64,000 nt of DNA. It comes from Sinorhizobium sp. A49. GTDB lineage: Bacteria; Pseudomonadota; Alphaproteobacteria; Rhizobiales; Rhizobiaceae. The notes under the pieces are model-generated. The model was not told where the DNA came from. It did not search any database and was given only the letters and a program-made list of their open reading frames with translations. Location: positions 55,048-119,047 of the forward strand of contig NZ_MUNW01000034.1 in NCBI RefSeq assembly GCF_002002725.1, in the 5' to 3' direction. Made by a program: the position numbers and the translations under genes. Position 1 is the stretch's first letter; the number at the start of each line of letters is the position of its first letter. Shown in pieces: positions 37,835 through 46,500 of this stretch.

Positions 37835-39988
37835 ATGACCGTTCACGATATTACCACCACCCGCCGCACCTTCCTCGCTGGCGCCGGGCTCGTCATCGGC
37901 GTGGCTATCGCGCCTAAATTCCTTTCAGCTGCGCCGACAGGCGTTCCAGCCGGTGGCGCAGCCGACCTCAAGCCGATGAACGCTTTCGTCAAGATCGGCA
38001 CGGACGACACCGTCACAGTACTGTCCAAACATATCGAGTTTGGCCAAGGTCCCTTCACGGGGCTTGCGACGCTCGTCGCCGAGGAGCTCGACGCCGACTG
38101 GAGCCAGATGCGTGCGGTCCATTCGCCGACCGACAACAAGATCTACGCCAACCTCGCCTTCGGCCTGCAGGGCACCGGCGGGTCCAGTTCAATTGCCAAC
38201 GCCTACGAGCAGATGCGCAAGGCGGGTGCTACCGCGCGTGCCATGCTCGTCGCCGCAGCGGCGCAGGAATGGAGTGTCCCTGCCGCGGAAATCACCGTCG
38301 AGAAGGGGCGGATCAAACATACAGGCTCCGGCAAGGAAAGCGGTTTCGGCGCCTTCGCCGACAAGGCAGCGAGACAGACCGCGCCAGCGGAGCCGAAACT
38401 GAAGGATCCCAAGGATTTCGTGCTGATCGGAACAGATCTGCCGAAGCTCGATACCCGTGAAAAGATCAATGGCGCGGCAATCTTCACGCTGGACATCATG
38501 CCTGATGGCCTGCTCACCGCCGTGGTCGCCCACCCCAAGCATTTTGGCGCCGTCGTCAATTCCTTCGATGACACGGACGCCCGAAAAGTGATGGGCGTGG
38601 TCGACATCAGGCAAATCCCGCAGGGCATTGCAGTCTATGGGGAAAATACTTTCGCGGCGCTGAAGGCACGCGATGCACTCAGGATCGAATGGGATCTCTC
38701 CAAAGCAGAGACCCGCTCGTCGGCGGAACTGGCGGCCGAGTACATCCGCCACTTCGAAAAGCCGGGCTTGGAGGCGACGAACAACGGTGATGTCGCGCAA
38801 GCCTTCCAACAGCCGGGCCTGCAGACCGTCGAAGCCCAGATCATCTTTCCCTTCCTCGCGCATGCGCCAATGGAACCGCTCGATGCGGTGTTCATCAAAG
38901 CCGCCGACGGCTCCGTCGATATCTACAATGGTGCGCAGTTTCCGGGCTTCGATCAGCAGGTAGCGGCAAAGATCCTGTCGCTCGACGAAACAAAGGTGCG
39001 GGTGAATACGCAGCTCGCAGGGGGCAGTTTCGGCCGCAAGGCGCAATTCGGCTCGCCCTATATGCAGGAAGCGGCTTCCGTCTATGCCGCCATTGGCGGC
39101 GATCGACCGCTTAAGCACATGTGGACACGAGAGGACGATATCCAAGGCGGCTTCTATCGTCCGATGTACGCCCATAAGATGCGAGGCGCGATCGACGCCA
39201 AGGGCCAGATCACCGCATGGGAGCAGATCATTGTCGGCCAATCGATCATGGCCAAGGCGGACCTGGATTCGACCTCGGTCGAAGGCGCGTCGAACCTGCC
39301 CTACCGGATCCCCAATCTCAAAGTGACCTCGCACAACGTCACGCTGCCAATCCCGCCGCTGTGGTGGCGGTCGGTCGGTCATACCCATACCGGCTTTGCC
39401 GTCGAGACCTTCGTCGACGAGCTGCTCGCCCGCGTCGGGCGGGATCCGGTGGAGGGCAGACTTGCACTGCTCGACGCGACCTCACGCCATGCCGGTGTCC
39501 TGCGCAAGGCCGCCGAGATGTCGGATTGGGGGGCGACGCTCACTGAAGGACGCGCCCGCGGCGTGGCGATGGTCGAGAGCTTCGGCTCGTTCGTCGCCCA
39601 GGTCGCTGAAGTCTCCGTCGGCCCCGATGGTGCGCCGCGTGTGCACAAGGTCTGGTGCGCCGTCGATTGCGGCGTTGCCGTCAATCCCAACATCATCAAG
39701 GCGCAGATGGAAGGCGGCATCGGTTATGGGCTGGGTGCTGTGCTTTTCGATGCCGTCACGCTTGGCAAGGGTGGCCAGATCATGCAGTCGAACTTCCACG
39801 ACTATCGGTCGATCCGCATCAACGAGATGCCCGACGTCTCGGTGGAAATCATCAGGTCGGCGGAAAAACCGACGGGGGTGGGCGAACCCGGCGTACCACC
39901 CATCGGCCCGGCGGTTGCCAACGCGTGGCGAAAGCTGACCGACGCGCCAGTGCGCCAGCTTCCCATCGTCAGTATCATGTCGTCCTGA
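37835..39988 (+). CDS. iorB: Isoquinoline 1-oxidoreductase beta-type subunit, periplasmic molybdopterin enzyme
   Basis: The 717-residue molybdopterin-binding subunit has a twin-arginine signal at its N-terminus (TRRTFLAGAGLVIGVAIA), so it probably acts in the periplasm after export with IorA. Motifs of the family are FGQGPFTGLATLVAEEL, GGSFGRKAQFG for the cofactor, and the catalytic Glu in GVGEPGVPPIGPA. These enzymes hydroxylate N-heterocycles or oxidise aldehydes and pass electrons to a cytochrome. The true substrate is unknown. Confidence 0.9.
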   Translation: MTVHDITTTRRTFLAGAGLVIGVAIAPKFLSAAPTGVPAGGAADLKPMNAFVKIGTDDTVTVLSKHIEFGQGPFTGLATLVAEELDADWSQMRAVHSPTDNKIYANLAFGLQGTGGSSSIANAYEQMRKAGATARAMLVAAAAQEWSVPAAEITVEKGRIKHTGSGKESGFGAFADKAARQTAPAEPKLKDPKDFVLIGTDLPKLDTREKINGAAIFTLDIMPDGLLTAVVAHPKHFGAVVNSFDDTDARKVMGVVDIRQIPQGIAVYGENTFAALKARDALRIEWDLSKAETRSSAELAAEYIRHFEKPGLEATNNGDVAQAFQQPGLQTVEAQIIFPFLAHAPMEPLDAVFIKAADGSVDIYNGAQFPGFDQQVAAKILSLDETKVRVNTQLAGGSFGRKAQFGSPYMQEAASVYAAIGGDRPLKHMWTREDDIQGGFYRPMYAHKMRGAIDAKGQITAWEQIIVGQSIMAKADLDSTSVEGASNLPYRIPNLKVTSHNVTLPIPPLWWRSVGHTHTGFAVETFVDELLARVGRDPVEGRLALLDATSRHAGVLRKAAEMSDWGATLTEGRARGVAMVESFGSFVAQVAEVSVGPDGAPRVHKVWCAVDCGVAVNPNIIKAQMEGGIGYGLGAVLFDAVTLGKGGQIMQSNFHDYRSIRINEMPDVSVEIIRSAEKPTGVGEPGVPPIGPAVANAWRKLTDAPVRQLPIVSIMSS

Positions 39989-40000
39989 GAGGGCCACCAG

Positions 40001-40642
40001 ATGAAGATCACGCTGCTGATAACCGGCATTGTCGCGAACTGTCTTATCGTCGGCGCGGGCATCCTGCTCGCGCCGGCGTCCGTAGCCCAGAACGCCGGCT
40101 CTCTGCGTCCGGCTGAGTCTTTTCAGTCGATACCCGACACGCGGGCGCGTTCCGTCGCCCTTTTTGAAGAGGCCGGCAAGGTGATTCAGCATCCACGGTG
40201 CGTCAACTGTCATCCAGCAACGGAGCGACCGCTGCAGGGCATGTCCATGCACCCGCACCAGCCACCAGTCTTCCGGGGCGATGCCGGCATGGGCCTGGTC
40301 GGCATGCAGTGCAACACCTGCCACAGCGAACAGAATACACCGGTGGTCGGGCAGGCAGATACACTGAAAAGCATCCCCGGCAATCCTGCCTGGCATCTCG
40401 CCCCGATCGAGATGGCCTGGGAGGGCAAGACCCTTGGGCAGATCTGCGAACAATTGAAGGACCCGAAACGCAACGGTGAGAAAACCATGGCGGAAATGGT
40501 CGAGCACATGGCGCATGACGAGCTGGTTGGATGGGGGTGGCAACCGGGCGAAGGCCGCGAGCCGGTTCCCGGCACACAGGACGAATTTGGCAAGCTTATC
40601 CAGGCGTGGGTGGATACCGGCGCCGCCTGCCCGTCACCCTAG
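40001..40642 (+). CDS. Di-haem c-type cytochrome partner of the IorAB-type dehydrogenase
   Basis: This 213-residue exported protein has an N-terminal hydrophobic signal (about residues 1-28). Two haem-binding motifs, CVNCH near residue 67 and CNTCH near residue 106, are separated by a His/Pro-rich stretch ([12 protein letters not shown]) that could supply axial ligands. It lies 12 bases after iorB and is the likely electron acceptor for the periplasmic molybdoenzyme. Such genes are often labelled an isoquinoline 1-oxidoreductase subunit. Confidence 0.85.
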   Translation: MKITLLITGIVANCLIVGAGILLAPASVAQNAGSLRPAESFQSIPDTRARSVALFEEAGKVIQHPRCVNCHPATERPLQGMSMHPHQPPVFRGDAGMGLVGMQCNTCHSEQNTPVVGQADTLKSIPGNPAWHLAPIEMAWEGKTLGQICEQLKDPKRNGEKTMAEMVEHMAHDELVGWGWQPGEGREPVPGTQDEFGKLIQAWVDTGAACPSP

Positions 40643-40893
40643 GCGCAACAGCAGAGCCCAGACAGGTAGCACGTCAATTCGTCAATGGGTCGGGCTGGCG
40701 GCGAGCCAATGGATACACCTCTGAAGGCCAAGATGTCGGATATCGCATTGCGTTTTCGTCAAAGTCGTCGCTCATCGCTCAGACTCCTGTGGTCGCGGCT
40801 TGGTGTCTGCGTACGGTGCCATGTCCAACTCGAAAAAGACAAAACAGGATTGCTACAGCGAGTGCTCTATCCGGGTGATCCCTCGGCAGCAGA

Positions 40894-41021
40894 TGGGCGC
40901 TTGAACTGGGCAATAACGCGGCTGCTGGCCTTTTGCAGACGGCGCTCGACGAAGAGGAGGCCATCAATCTCGCTCTGACGGCGATCGCGACCTATTAATT
41001 AACCAGAAGGCGGAAGCGTAA
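40894..41021 (+). pseudogene. DUF892 / YciF-like ferritin-fold protein remnant
   Basis: The segment reads WALELGNNAAAGLLQTALDE followed by EEAINLALTAIATY and a stop. After a one-frame shift it continues NQKAEA and a second stop at 41019-41021. This is the end of a DUF892 (YciE/YciF) protein. The first two thirds are missing from the 250 bases upstream. The whole 40643-41134 gap holds no intact gene; a strong AAAGGAGG precedes a 14-codon frame at 41052. Confidence 0.6.
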
Positions 41022-41134
41022 GCGGCTTTCGCGACAAAGGAGGAGAAGCACATGCCGTCTCATCCTGATCGTCGCGCTATAATGCGCGAGGCTTGAGAAC
41101 AGCAAACTGGGCGTCACCGCCGAGACCAACACCA

Positions 41135-41815
41135 TCAGGCGGCACCTGCATTCGGCACCGGAGCAATGACATAGGCACACCGGCGCGCGCCGGCGAGAAT
41201 ATGTTCGGTGCGTTCGACCGCAACATCCTCACCCAGAATATCACGGAAAACGTTGAGCTCCGCCCGGCAAAAGCCCTGGCAGCTGGCCGCGGCAGCGCAG
41301 ATCGGACAATGGTTTTCGACAAAGAGAAAGGTGCCCTCGCCCGCCTCTTCGTAGCCCGCCATATAGCCTTCGGCCGTCCGCAGGCGCACGAGCTTCTCCA
41401 CCCGCTCCTGCAGGCTTTCGGCCCCGTCGAGCGCCGCGCGATAACCGGTTCGCGTCTCTTCCTCGCGCGCCGCGATGATGCGATCGATGGCCGCATCCCC
41501 GAGCGTCTGGCGGATGGTGTGCAGCAACTGAACGGTCAGCTCCGCGTGAGTATCGGGAAACTCCGCGTGGCCCGAAGCGGTCAGTCCAAAGTATTGCGAA
41601 GGACGGCCCACGCCGCGCGCCTCCGACCAGGCATTGACGAAGCCCTCCTCCGCAAGGCGCACGAGTTGCTGGCGGGCCGCCTCACCGGAAATCGCCAGGC
41701 GCTTGCCAAGCGCTGCCGCCGTCTGCGGCCCATGCAGCTTCAGCGTCAGGAGGATGCGCTCGGCTGGCGACCGCCCCTGGCTCTGATCTGGATTTAACAA
41801 GTGATCGCTTGACAT
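41135..41815 (-). CDS. Cysteine-containing winged-helix regulator, SufR/COG2345-like
   Basis: The 226-residue protein has a winged helix-turn-helix at about residues 17-85 (GPQTAAALGKRLAISGEAAR) and a C-terminal domain rich in cysteine: ENHCPICAAAASCQGFC and a last Cys in GARRCAYVI. The arrangement resembles cyanobacterial SufR and COG2345 regulators, where cysteines hold an iron-sulphur cluster. It is divergent from sodB with about 105 bases between the genes, so it probably controls superoxide dismutase according to iron-sulphur or redox state. That role is inferred. Confidence 0.8.
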   Translation of the reverse strand: MSSDHLLNPDQSQGRSPAERILLTLKLHGPQTAAALGKRLAISGEAARQQLVRLAEEGFVNAWSEARGVGRPSQYFGLTASGHAEFPDTHAELTVQLLHTIRQTLGDAAIDRIIAAREEETRTGYRAALDGAESLQERVEKLVRLRTAEGYMAGYEEAGEGTFLFVENHCPICAAAASCQGFCRAELNVFRDILGEDVAVERTEHILAGARRCAYVIAPVPNAGAA

Positions 41816-41920
41816 ATTATCGACCGGAGATTTACAAAGAATTGTCTTGTTAAATACACGCCGGATGGTTTTCGCACAAGACAGCCGCTGCGTTTCATCC
41901 AGCTGAAGAGGATTTCAACC

Positions 41921-42529
41921 ATGGCCTTCGAACTGCCCTCCCTTCCATTTTCCATCGATGCGCTCGCCGAAGGTGGCATGAGCGCCGAGACGCTGGAATT
42001 TCACCACGGCAAGCACCACCAGGCCTACGTGACCGCGCTCAACGGCTTCGTCGAAAAGGACCCGACGCTTGCCGGTCTTTCGCTCGAAGACATCATTCGT
42101 CGTGTGAACGGCAAGCCTGAACTGGCACCGGTCTTCAACAATGCCGGCCAGCACTGGAACCACATCCTGTTCTGGAACAACCTCTCCCCCAAGGGCGGCC
42201 GCATCCCGGACAGCCTTGAAAAGAAGATCGTCGAAGACTTCGGCAGCGTTGCCGCCTTCAAGGACGCCTTCAAGGCGGCGGCGACCAGCCAGTTCGGTTC
42301 CGGCTGGGCCTGGCTCGTGCTTGATGCCGGCGGCAAGCTTAAGGTGACGAAGACCGCCAACGGCTCGAACCCGATCGCTACCAACGAGGGCAAGGCGCTG
42401 CTCGGCCTCGATGTCTGGGAGCACAGCTACTACATCGACTTCCGCAATCGCCGTCCCGACTATGTCAGCAACTTCCTCGACCGCCTGGCGAACTACGAGT
42501 TCGCCGAGGCCGTACTGAAGTCCGCCTAA
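41921..42529 (+). CDS. sodB: Superoxide dismutase, Fe/Mn family (iron-type signature)
   Basis: The 202-residue cytoplasmic enzyme dismutates superoxide. Metal ligands are His in LEFHHGKHHQAYV, His in GQHWNHILFW, and Asp and His in DVWEHSYYIDF. The Gln in NNAGQHWNH is the position that separates iron (Gln) from manganese (Gly) types, so an iron or cambialistic enzyme is likely. It is divergent from the cysteine-containing regulator at 41135. Confidence 0.95.
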   Translation: MAFELPSLPFSIDALAEGGMSAETLEFHHGKHHQAYVTALNGFVEKDPTLAGLSLEDIIRRVNGKPELAPVFNNAGQHWNHILFWNNLSPKGGRIPDSLEKKIVEDFGSVAAFKDAFKAAATSQFGSGWAWLVLDAGGKLKVTKTANGSNPIATNEGKALLGLDVWEHSYYIDFRNRRPDYVSNFLDRLANYEFAEAVLKSA

Positions 42530-42581
42530 CCATGCCCGCCGCGGCGCCGCTTCAGTGGCGCCGCGCCCCATCCCAGCCGGA

Positions 42582-43181
42582 ATGCACCCCATGCCCCAAA
42601 CCGTCACTGTCGATCTCGCAGCTCACACCGAGCGAGCCGTCACCAGATCCCAGTTCGCCGACACGATGGCGCGGCTGGCATCAACAGTCTGCGTCGTCAG
42701 TTCCGGCAGCGGTTGCGAATGCCTGGGTCGTACGGCAACCGCCGTCTTCTCGCTGTCAGCAAACCCGCCGTCGATCGTCGTCTCGATCAAGGCTGACAGC
42801 GCGCTCGCCGGGGCGATCACGAAACAGGATGGCTTCTCGCTGGCGATGCTCGCCCAAGGGCAGGAGCTTGTTGCCGATGCCTTTGCCGGCCGGGTCGCGG
42901 CGGCAAGCCGCTATCTCGTCGGCGTCTGGGCCGACTGGCCTTCCGGCCGGCCGCGTCTGCTCGGGGCTGCGGCAGGACTGGACTGCGTGCTCAGTGCCTC
43001 CATCCTCGTGGGCGATCACCGCCTCTTTGTCGGAACTATCATCGCCACCGAAACCTCCGGCTATGCCGAGCCCCTTCTGTGGAGTGAGCGGCAATATCAG
43101 GTCCTCGACAGATCGACAGCCTTTGCCGCACCATCCGGTGGGCGCCCATTGCCATCCGGTGCCGCGTGCCCGACGATCTGA
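42582..43181 (+). CDS. Flavin reductase domain protein
   Basis: The protein of about 199 residues belongs to the flavin reductase family, with SRSQFADTMARLASTVCVV-like opening (here TRSQFADTMARLASTVCVVS), GRTATAVFSLSANPPSIVV and a C-terminal HRLFVGTIIATETSG strand. Such proteins supply reduced FMN/FAD to two-component monooxygenases. The expected oxygenase partner is not adjacent; the gene sits between sodB and a TPR gene near the aromatic catabolic cluster. Three in-frame ATGs near 42555-42591 make the start uncertain. Confidence 0.82.
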   Translation: MHPMPQTVTVDLAAHTERAVTRSQFADTMARLASTVCVVSSGSGCECLGRTATAVFSLSANPPSIVVSIKADSALAGAITKQDGFSLAMLAQGQELVADAFAGRVAAASRYLVGVWADWPSGRPRLLGAAAGLDCVLSASILVGDHRLFVGTIIATETSGYAEPLLWSERQYQVLDRSTAFAAPSGGRPLPSGAACPTI

Positions 43182-43214
43182 GCCGCGCGAACGAACATTC
43201 GTAAGGGAGCGACC

Positions 43215-43544
43215 ATGCGACAGGTGCTTGAAAAACTTCTCGACGACGGTCGTGACGACGCGCTTCTGCGCTTCACGCTCGGCAGCATCTGTCTTCAGGA
43301 GGCGGATGCAGAGACCGCACTCGTCCACCTGCAGCGCGCGATCGAGCTCGACCCCACCTATTCGGCCGCCTGGAAGTTGCGCGGCGCCGCGATGCTGAAA
43401 CTCAGCCGCATCGAAGAAGCGCAGCACATCTGGAACGAGGGACGCGCCGTCGCCGAAAAAAAGGGCGACCTGCAGGTCGCGCGCGAGATCACTGTTTTCC
43501 TCAAGCGACTGGACAAGCAGTGCGCCGCCGCCAACAAGGGCTAG
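43215..43544 (+). CDS. Small TPR-repeat protein
   Basis: The 109-residue all-helical protein has two to three tetratricopeptide repeats: LLRFTLGSICLQEADAETAL, VHLQRAIELDPTYSAAWKLR and GAAMLKLSRIEEAQHIWNEG. The Ala/Gly at helix contacts and the Pro after each pair fit TPR. It should act as a binding adaptor; the partner is unknown. It lies 33 bases after the flavin reductase gene and ends two bases before the convergent pcaB stop. Confidence 0.88.
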   Translation: MRQVLEKLLDDGRDDALLRFTLGSICLQEADAETALVHLQRAIELDPTYSAAWKLRGAAMLKLSRIEEAQHIWNEGRAVAEKKGDLQVAREITVFLKRLDKQCAAANKG

Positions 43545-43546
43545 CC

Positions 43547-44602
43547 TCAGGCAGAGCCAAGCCGTCTGATATTGCCGGCAAGTTCGGCAGCCAGACGCAA
43601 AGCCGCCGCGGTCGCGCCAGCCATCTGCGGCATGATCAGCCATTCGAGCGTCCAGGCGGCGCCGGAGCGCTCCTGCTCATGCACCAGCGCATGATGGACG
43701 CCGGAAAGCTGGGTCGCGTTGAAGCGGGCAAGCGCCACCAGAACTTCTGCTGCTACCGGGTTCTGCTTGTGCGGCATCGCGGAGGATCCGCCACCGCCGG
43801 CCAGTTCGATTTCATCGCCCTGCTGAGCCATCAGGGCTACGTCCTGCCCGAACTTGCCGAGGCTACCGGTGACCAGCGACAGCGCATTGGCGAAATCGGC
43901 AACTTCCGAACGCTGGCTGTGCCATTGCGGAAAGTCGGCAAGTGCCAATTCCTCGGCGAGCGTCGCGCGCACATCGTCCGCCTTGTCCTTCAGCTTGTCG
44001 AGCGTACCCGCCGCGCCGCCGAACTGGACGGCAAAGAGGTCGCGCTCCATCGCCTCCAGCCGATCCTTGTGATCGAGCAACGGTTCGATCCAGGTCCGCA
44101 ACCGATCCGACACAGTGATCGGTATCGCCGGCTGCATCCGCGTGCGGCCCATCAGCTCTCGCTCGCCCCATTGATCGTCGCATTCCTCCAGCACCGACAC
44201 GACGTCGCCGAGGCGGGTGGCGAAAAGCTCGGCAACGGCCTTCATACGCAACATCAGGCTGGTATCGATGACATCCTGGCTGGTCGCACCAAAATGCACG
44301 TGCGCAGCCGCCTCGCCGCCGACCGCGGCCCGCAATTGCCGCACGAGCTCGGGAACAACAACGCCGTCGACCGCCATCGCCCGTCTTAGCGCTGCCACGT
44401 CGGGAGAAAATCCGCGACAGGCCTCGGTGATACGGTCGGCAGCACTTTCCGGGATCACGCCGTGGATCGCTTCGGCGCGCGCGAGCGCCGCTTCGAAGGA
44501 CAACATGGCGTGAATGTCGGCGGAAGTTGAAAACTCGGCGGCGACTGCCTCGTCGCCGAGAAGGCCGGAGAGATAGGGATGATCGAAAGCGGAATAGGTC
44601 AT
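43547..44602 (-). CDS. pcaB: 3-carboxy-cis,cis-muconate cycloisomerase PcaB
   Basis: The 351-residue protein of the fumarase/aspartase superfamily has the signature GGGGSSAMPHKQNPV and HVHFGATSQDVIDTSLM. It cyclises 3-carboxymuconate, the protocatechuate ring-cleavage product, to gamma-carboxymuconolactone. It is shorter than the roughly 450 residues seen in pseudomonads but normal for rhizobia as I remember them. The ATG at 44602 follows a GGGGGG site; the frame is open upstream with no better start. It is the last gene of pcaDCHGB. Confidence 0.93.
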   Translation of the reverse strand: MTYSAFDHPYLSGLLGDEAVAAEFSTSADIHAMLSFEAALARAEAIHGVIPESAADRITEACRGFSPDVAALRRAMAVDGVVVPELVRQLRAAVGGEAAAHVHFGATSQDVIDTSLMLRMKAVAELFATRLGDVVSVLEECDDQWGERELMGRTRMQPAIPITVSDRLRTWIEPLLDHKDRLEAMERDLFAVQFGGAAGTLDKLKDKADDVRATLAEELALADFPQWHSQRSEVADFANALSLVTGSLGKFGQDVALMAQQGDEIELAGGGGSSAMPHKQNPVAAEVLVALARFNATQLSGVHHALVHEQERSGAAWTLEWLIMPQMAGATAAALRLAAELAGNIRRLGSA

Positions 44603-44719
44603 GGTCCCCCCGATGATTGCCGCGATTGACGCTCGCGCTTGAACGGAATGCCTCATTCTCTCTTGGGCCATCCACGCACCAGGATGCAACGGATCGGCCC
44701 TAGGCATGACATTCCGGTT

Positions 44720-45334
44720 TCAGATGTCGAGGAAGACCGTTTCCTTCTCACCCTGCAGGTGAATGTCGAAGATATAATTAGGGGCGCTGCCGGTCGCGAC
44801 AAGCGTGGCAATGCGATGGCGGTGTTCGACGCGCAAAAGCAGGGGATCGGCGGCGTTCGCCTCCGCTTCGTCGGGGAAATACATCCGCGTGTGCAGGCCG
44901 ACATTGATGCCGCGCGCGACAATCCAGAAGGTGATGTGCGGCGCCATCGGCCGACCGTCCTTGAACGGGACGCGACCCGGCTTGATCGTCTCGAACAGAA
45001 AGGCGCCGTCTTCACCACCGGTCGGACATCGTCCCCAACCGGAAAATGCCGGATCGGCCGCACCGCGCAACTCCGACGGAGAGTTGTAGAGGCCGGCCGC
45101 ATCCGCCTGCCAAATCTCCACCAGCGCATCCCTGAGTGGCGTTCCTGTACCGTCGAGCACCCGACCGCTAACGGTGATGCGGTCGCCAAGCGTATTCTCG
45201 CTCACCATCGTCGTGCCGAGGTCGGTGTCGTAGACGCCGCCGATGCCGCAAAAATTCGGCGTGAGGCCGATATGCACATAGGGGCCGGCCGTCTGCGACG
45301 CCGTTTCCTTGAGGTAATCGAGTGCCTGAACCAT
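44720..45334 (-). CDS. pcaG: Protocatechuate 3,4-dioxygenase alpha subunit PcaG
   Basis: The 204-residue subunit has the intradiol dioxygenase beta-sandwich, with TVSGRVLDGTGTPLRDALVE and PAFSGWGRCPTG. It lacks the full set of iron-binding Tyr and His found in PcaH, as expected for the alpha chain; MAPHITFWIVARG stands where the beta chain has its His pair. Its ATG shares one base with the pcaH stop (TGATG), which keeps the two chains in balance. Confidence 0.95.
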   Translation of the reverse strand: MVQALDYLKETASQTAGPYVHIGLTPNFCGIGGVYDTDLGTTMVSENTLGDRITVSGRVLDGTGTPLRDALVEIWQADAAGLYNSPSELRGAADPAFSGWGRCPTGGEDGAFLFETIKPGRVPFKDGRPMAPHITFWIVARGINVGLHTRMYFPDEAEANAADPLLLRVEHRHRIATLVATGSAPNYIFDIHLQGEKETVFLDI

Positions 45335-46083
45335 CAGTTGCCCTCTATGCGATTTTCAAACAGCGTCGAGCGGCGACCGCGCAGAATGATATCGAACTTG
45401 TAAGCCCGTGCATCCATCGGAATGGTGTTTGCCCAGTCGAGCGGCGCGATCAGTTGCTCGATCGCACGGCGATCGGCGATCGTGTTGACGATCGGACACT
45501 TCCAGATCATCGGATCGCCCTCGAAATACATCTGCGTAATCAACCGCTGCGCAAAGCCGTGCCCGAAAACCGAAAAGTGGATGTGGGCCGGGCGCCAGTC
45601 GTTGACGCCGTTCGGCCAGGGATAGGGGCCGGGCTTGATCGTGCGGAAGGAATAAAAGCCTTCCCCATCGGTGATCGTGCGGCCGCAACCTCCAAAGTTC
45701 GGATCGAGCGCTGCGAGATAGCTTTCCTTCTTGTGGCGGTAACGCCCGCCGGCGTTGGCCTGCCAGAATTCCAGAAGCGCGCCGGAAACAGCCCGTCCAC
45801 GTTCGTCCAGCACCCGGCCGTGAACGATGATGCGCTCGCCGATGGCGCTTTCGCCTGGCTTGGCGAAGTTATGAATGAGATCGTTGTCGAGCTCGCCCAG
45901 CATCGAATGGCCGAAGACCGGGCCGGTGATTTCGGAAATCGTGCCGTCGAGCGACAACAGCGCCTTCTGCGGCGAGCGCAGCACCGAGGTCTTGTAGCCC
46001 GGGGTCAGCGCCGGCGCATGCCAGTTCCTGTCGCGGGGAAAGAAGGCGCCGGTCTCGGGTTTCTGGTTTGCTCTGTCGGACAT
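45334..46083 (-). CDS. pcaH: Protocatechuate 3,4-dioxygenase beta subunit PcaH
   Basis: The 249-residue catalytic chain opens the protocatechuate ring with oxygen using Fe(III). Iron ligands are visible as Tyr in GPYPWPNG and in the [12 protein letters not shown] region, and the His pair in [11 protein letters not shown]. It forms the holoenzyme with PcaG, coupled by a one-base overlap. It lies 12 bases after pcaC. Confidence 0.95.
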   Translation of the reverse strand: MSDRANQKPETGAFFPRDRNWHAPALTPGYKTSVLRSPQKALLSLDGTISEITGPVFGHSMLGELDNDLIHNFAKPGESAIGERIIVHGRVLDERGRAVSGALLEFWQANAGGRYRHKKESYLAALDPNFGGCGRTITDGEGFYSFRTIKPGPYPWPNGVNDWRPAHIHFSVFGHGFAQRLITQMYFEGDPMIWKCPIVNTIADRRAIEQLIAPLDWANTIPMDARAYKFDIILRGRRSTLFENRIEGN

Positions 46084-46095
46084 CTCTTGCTCCCG

Positions 46096-46500
46096 TCAGG
46101 CCGCCTTGCCGGCGTCCATTTCCGCAAAGACCTGCTTGACGATCTTGATCGCGTGGTTGGCTGCGGGAACGCCGGCGTAGATCGCCACGTGCAGCAGCGC
46201 CTCACGGATATCTTCATGGGTGGCACCGGTATTGGCGGTGGCGCGCACATGCATGGCCACTTCCTCGTCCTGGCCAAGGGCGGCCAGAAGCGCGATCGTC
46301 ACGATCGACCGCTCCCGTTTCGTCCATGTCGGGCGCGACCAGACATGCCCCCAGGCGGCCTCGGTGATCAGCTCCTGGAACGGCCGGTCGAAATCGGTCG
46401 AGGCCAATTGCGCGCGGTCCACGTGATCGTCGCCAAGAACGGCCCGCCGGGTCGCCATGCCCTGGCTAAAGCGATCAGAGGGCGCAAGCGTATCACTCAT
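46096..46500 (-). CDS. pcaC: 4-carboxymuconolactone decarboxylase PcaC
   Basis: The 134-residue AhpD-like helical protein has the family segments FQELITEAAWGHVWSRP, ERSIVTIALLAALGQDEEVA and MHVRATANTGATHEDI. It decarboxylates gamma-carboxymuconolactone to the enol-lactone. The ATG at 46500 has GGAG about ten bases upstream and overlaps the end of pcaD by eight bases; an in-frame ATG five codons earlier is less likely. Confidence 0.93.
   Translation of the reverse strand: MSDTLAPSDRFSQGMATRRAVLGDDHVDRAQLASTDFDRPFQELITEAAWGHVWSRPTWTKRERSIVTIALLAALGQDEEVAMHVRATANTGATHEDIREALLHVAIYAGVPAANHAIKIVKQVFAEMDAGKAA

Noticed and set aside
40685..40978. 97-codon frame with a CxxC motif
   Set aside because: It overlaps the DUF892 remnant in another frame, has no recognisable family and weak coding character.
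41052..41096. 14-codon frame behind a strong AAAGGAGG
   Set aside because: It is too short to support as a gene and lies in decayed sequence; probably the stump of a lost gene.
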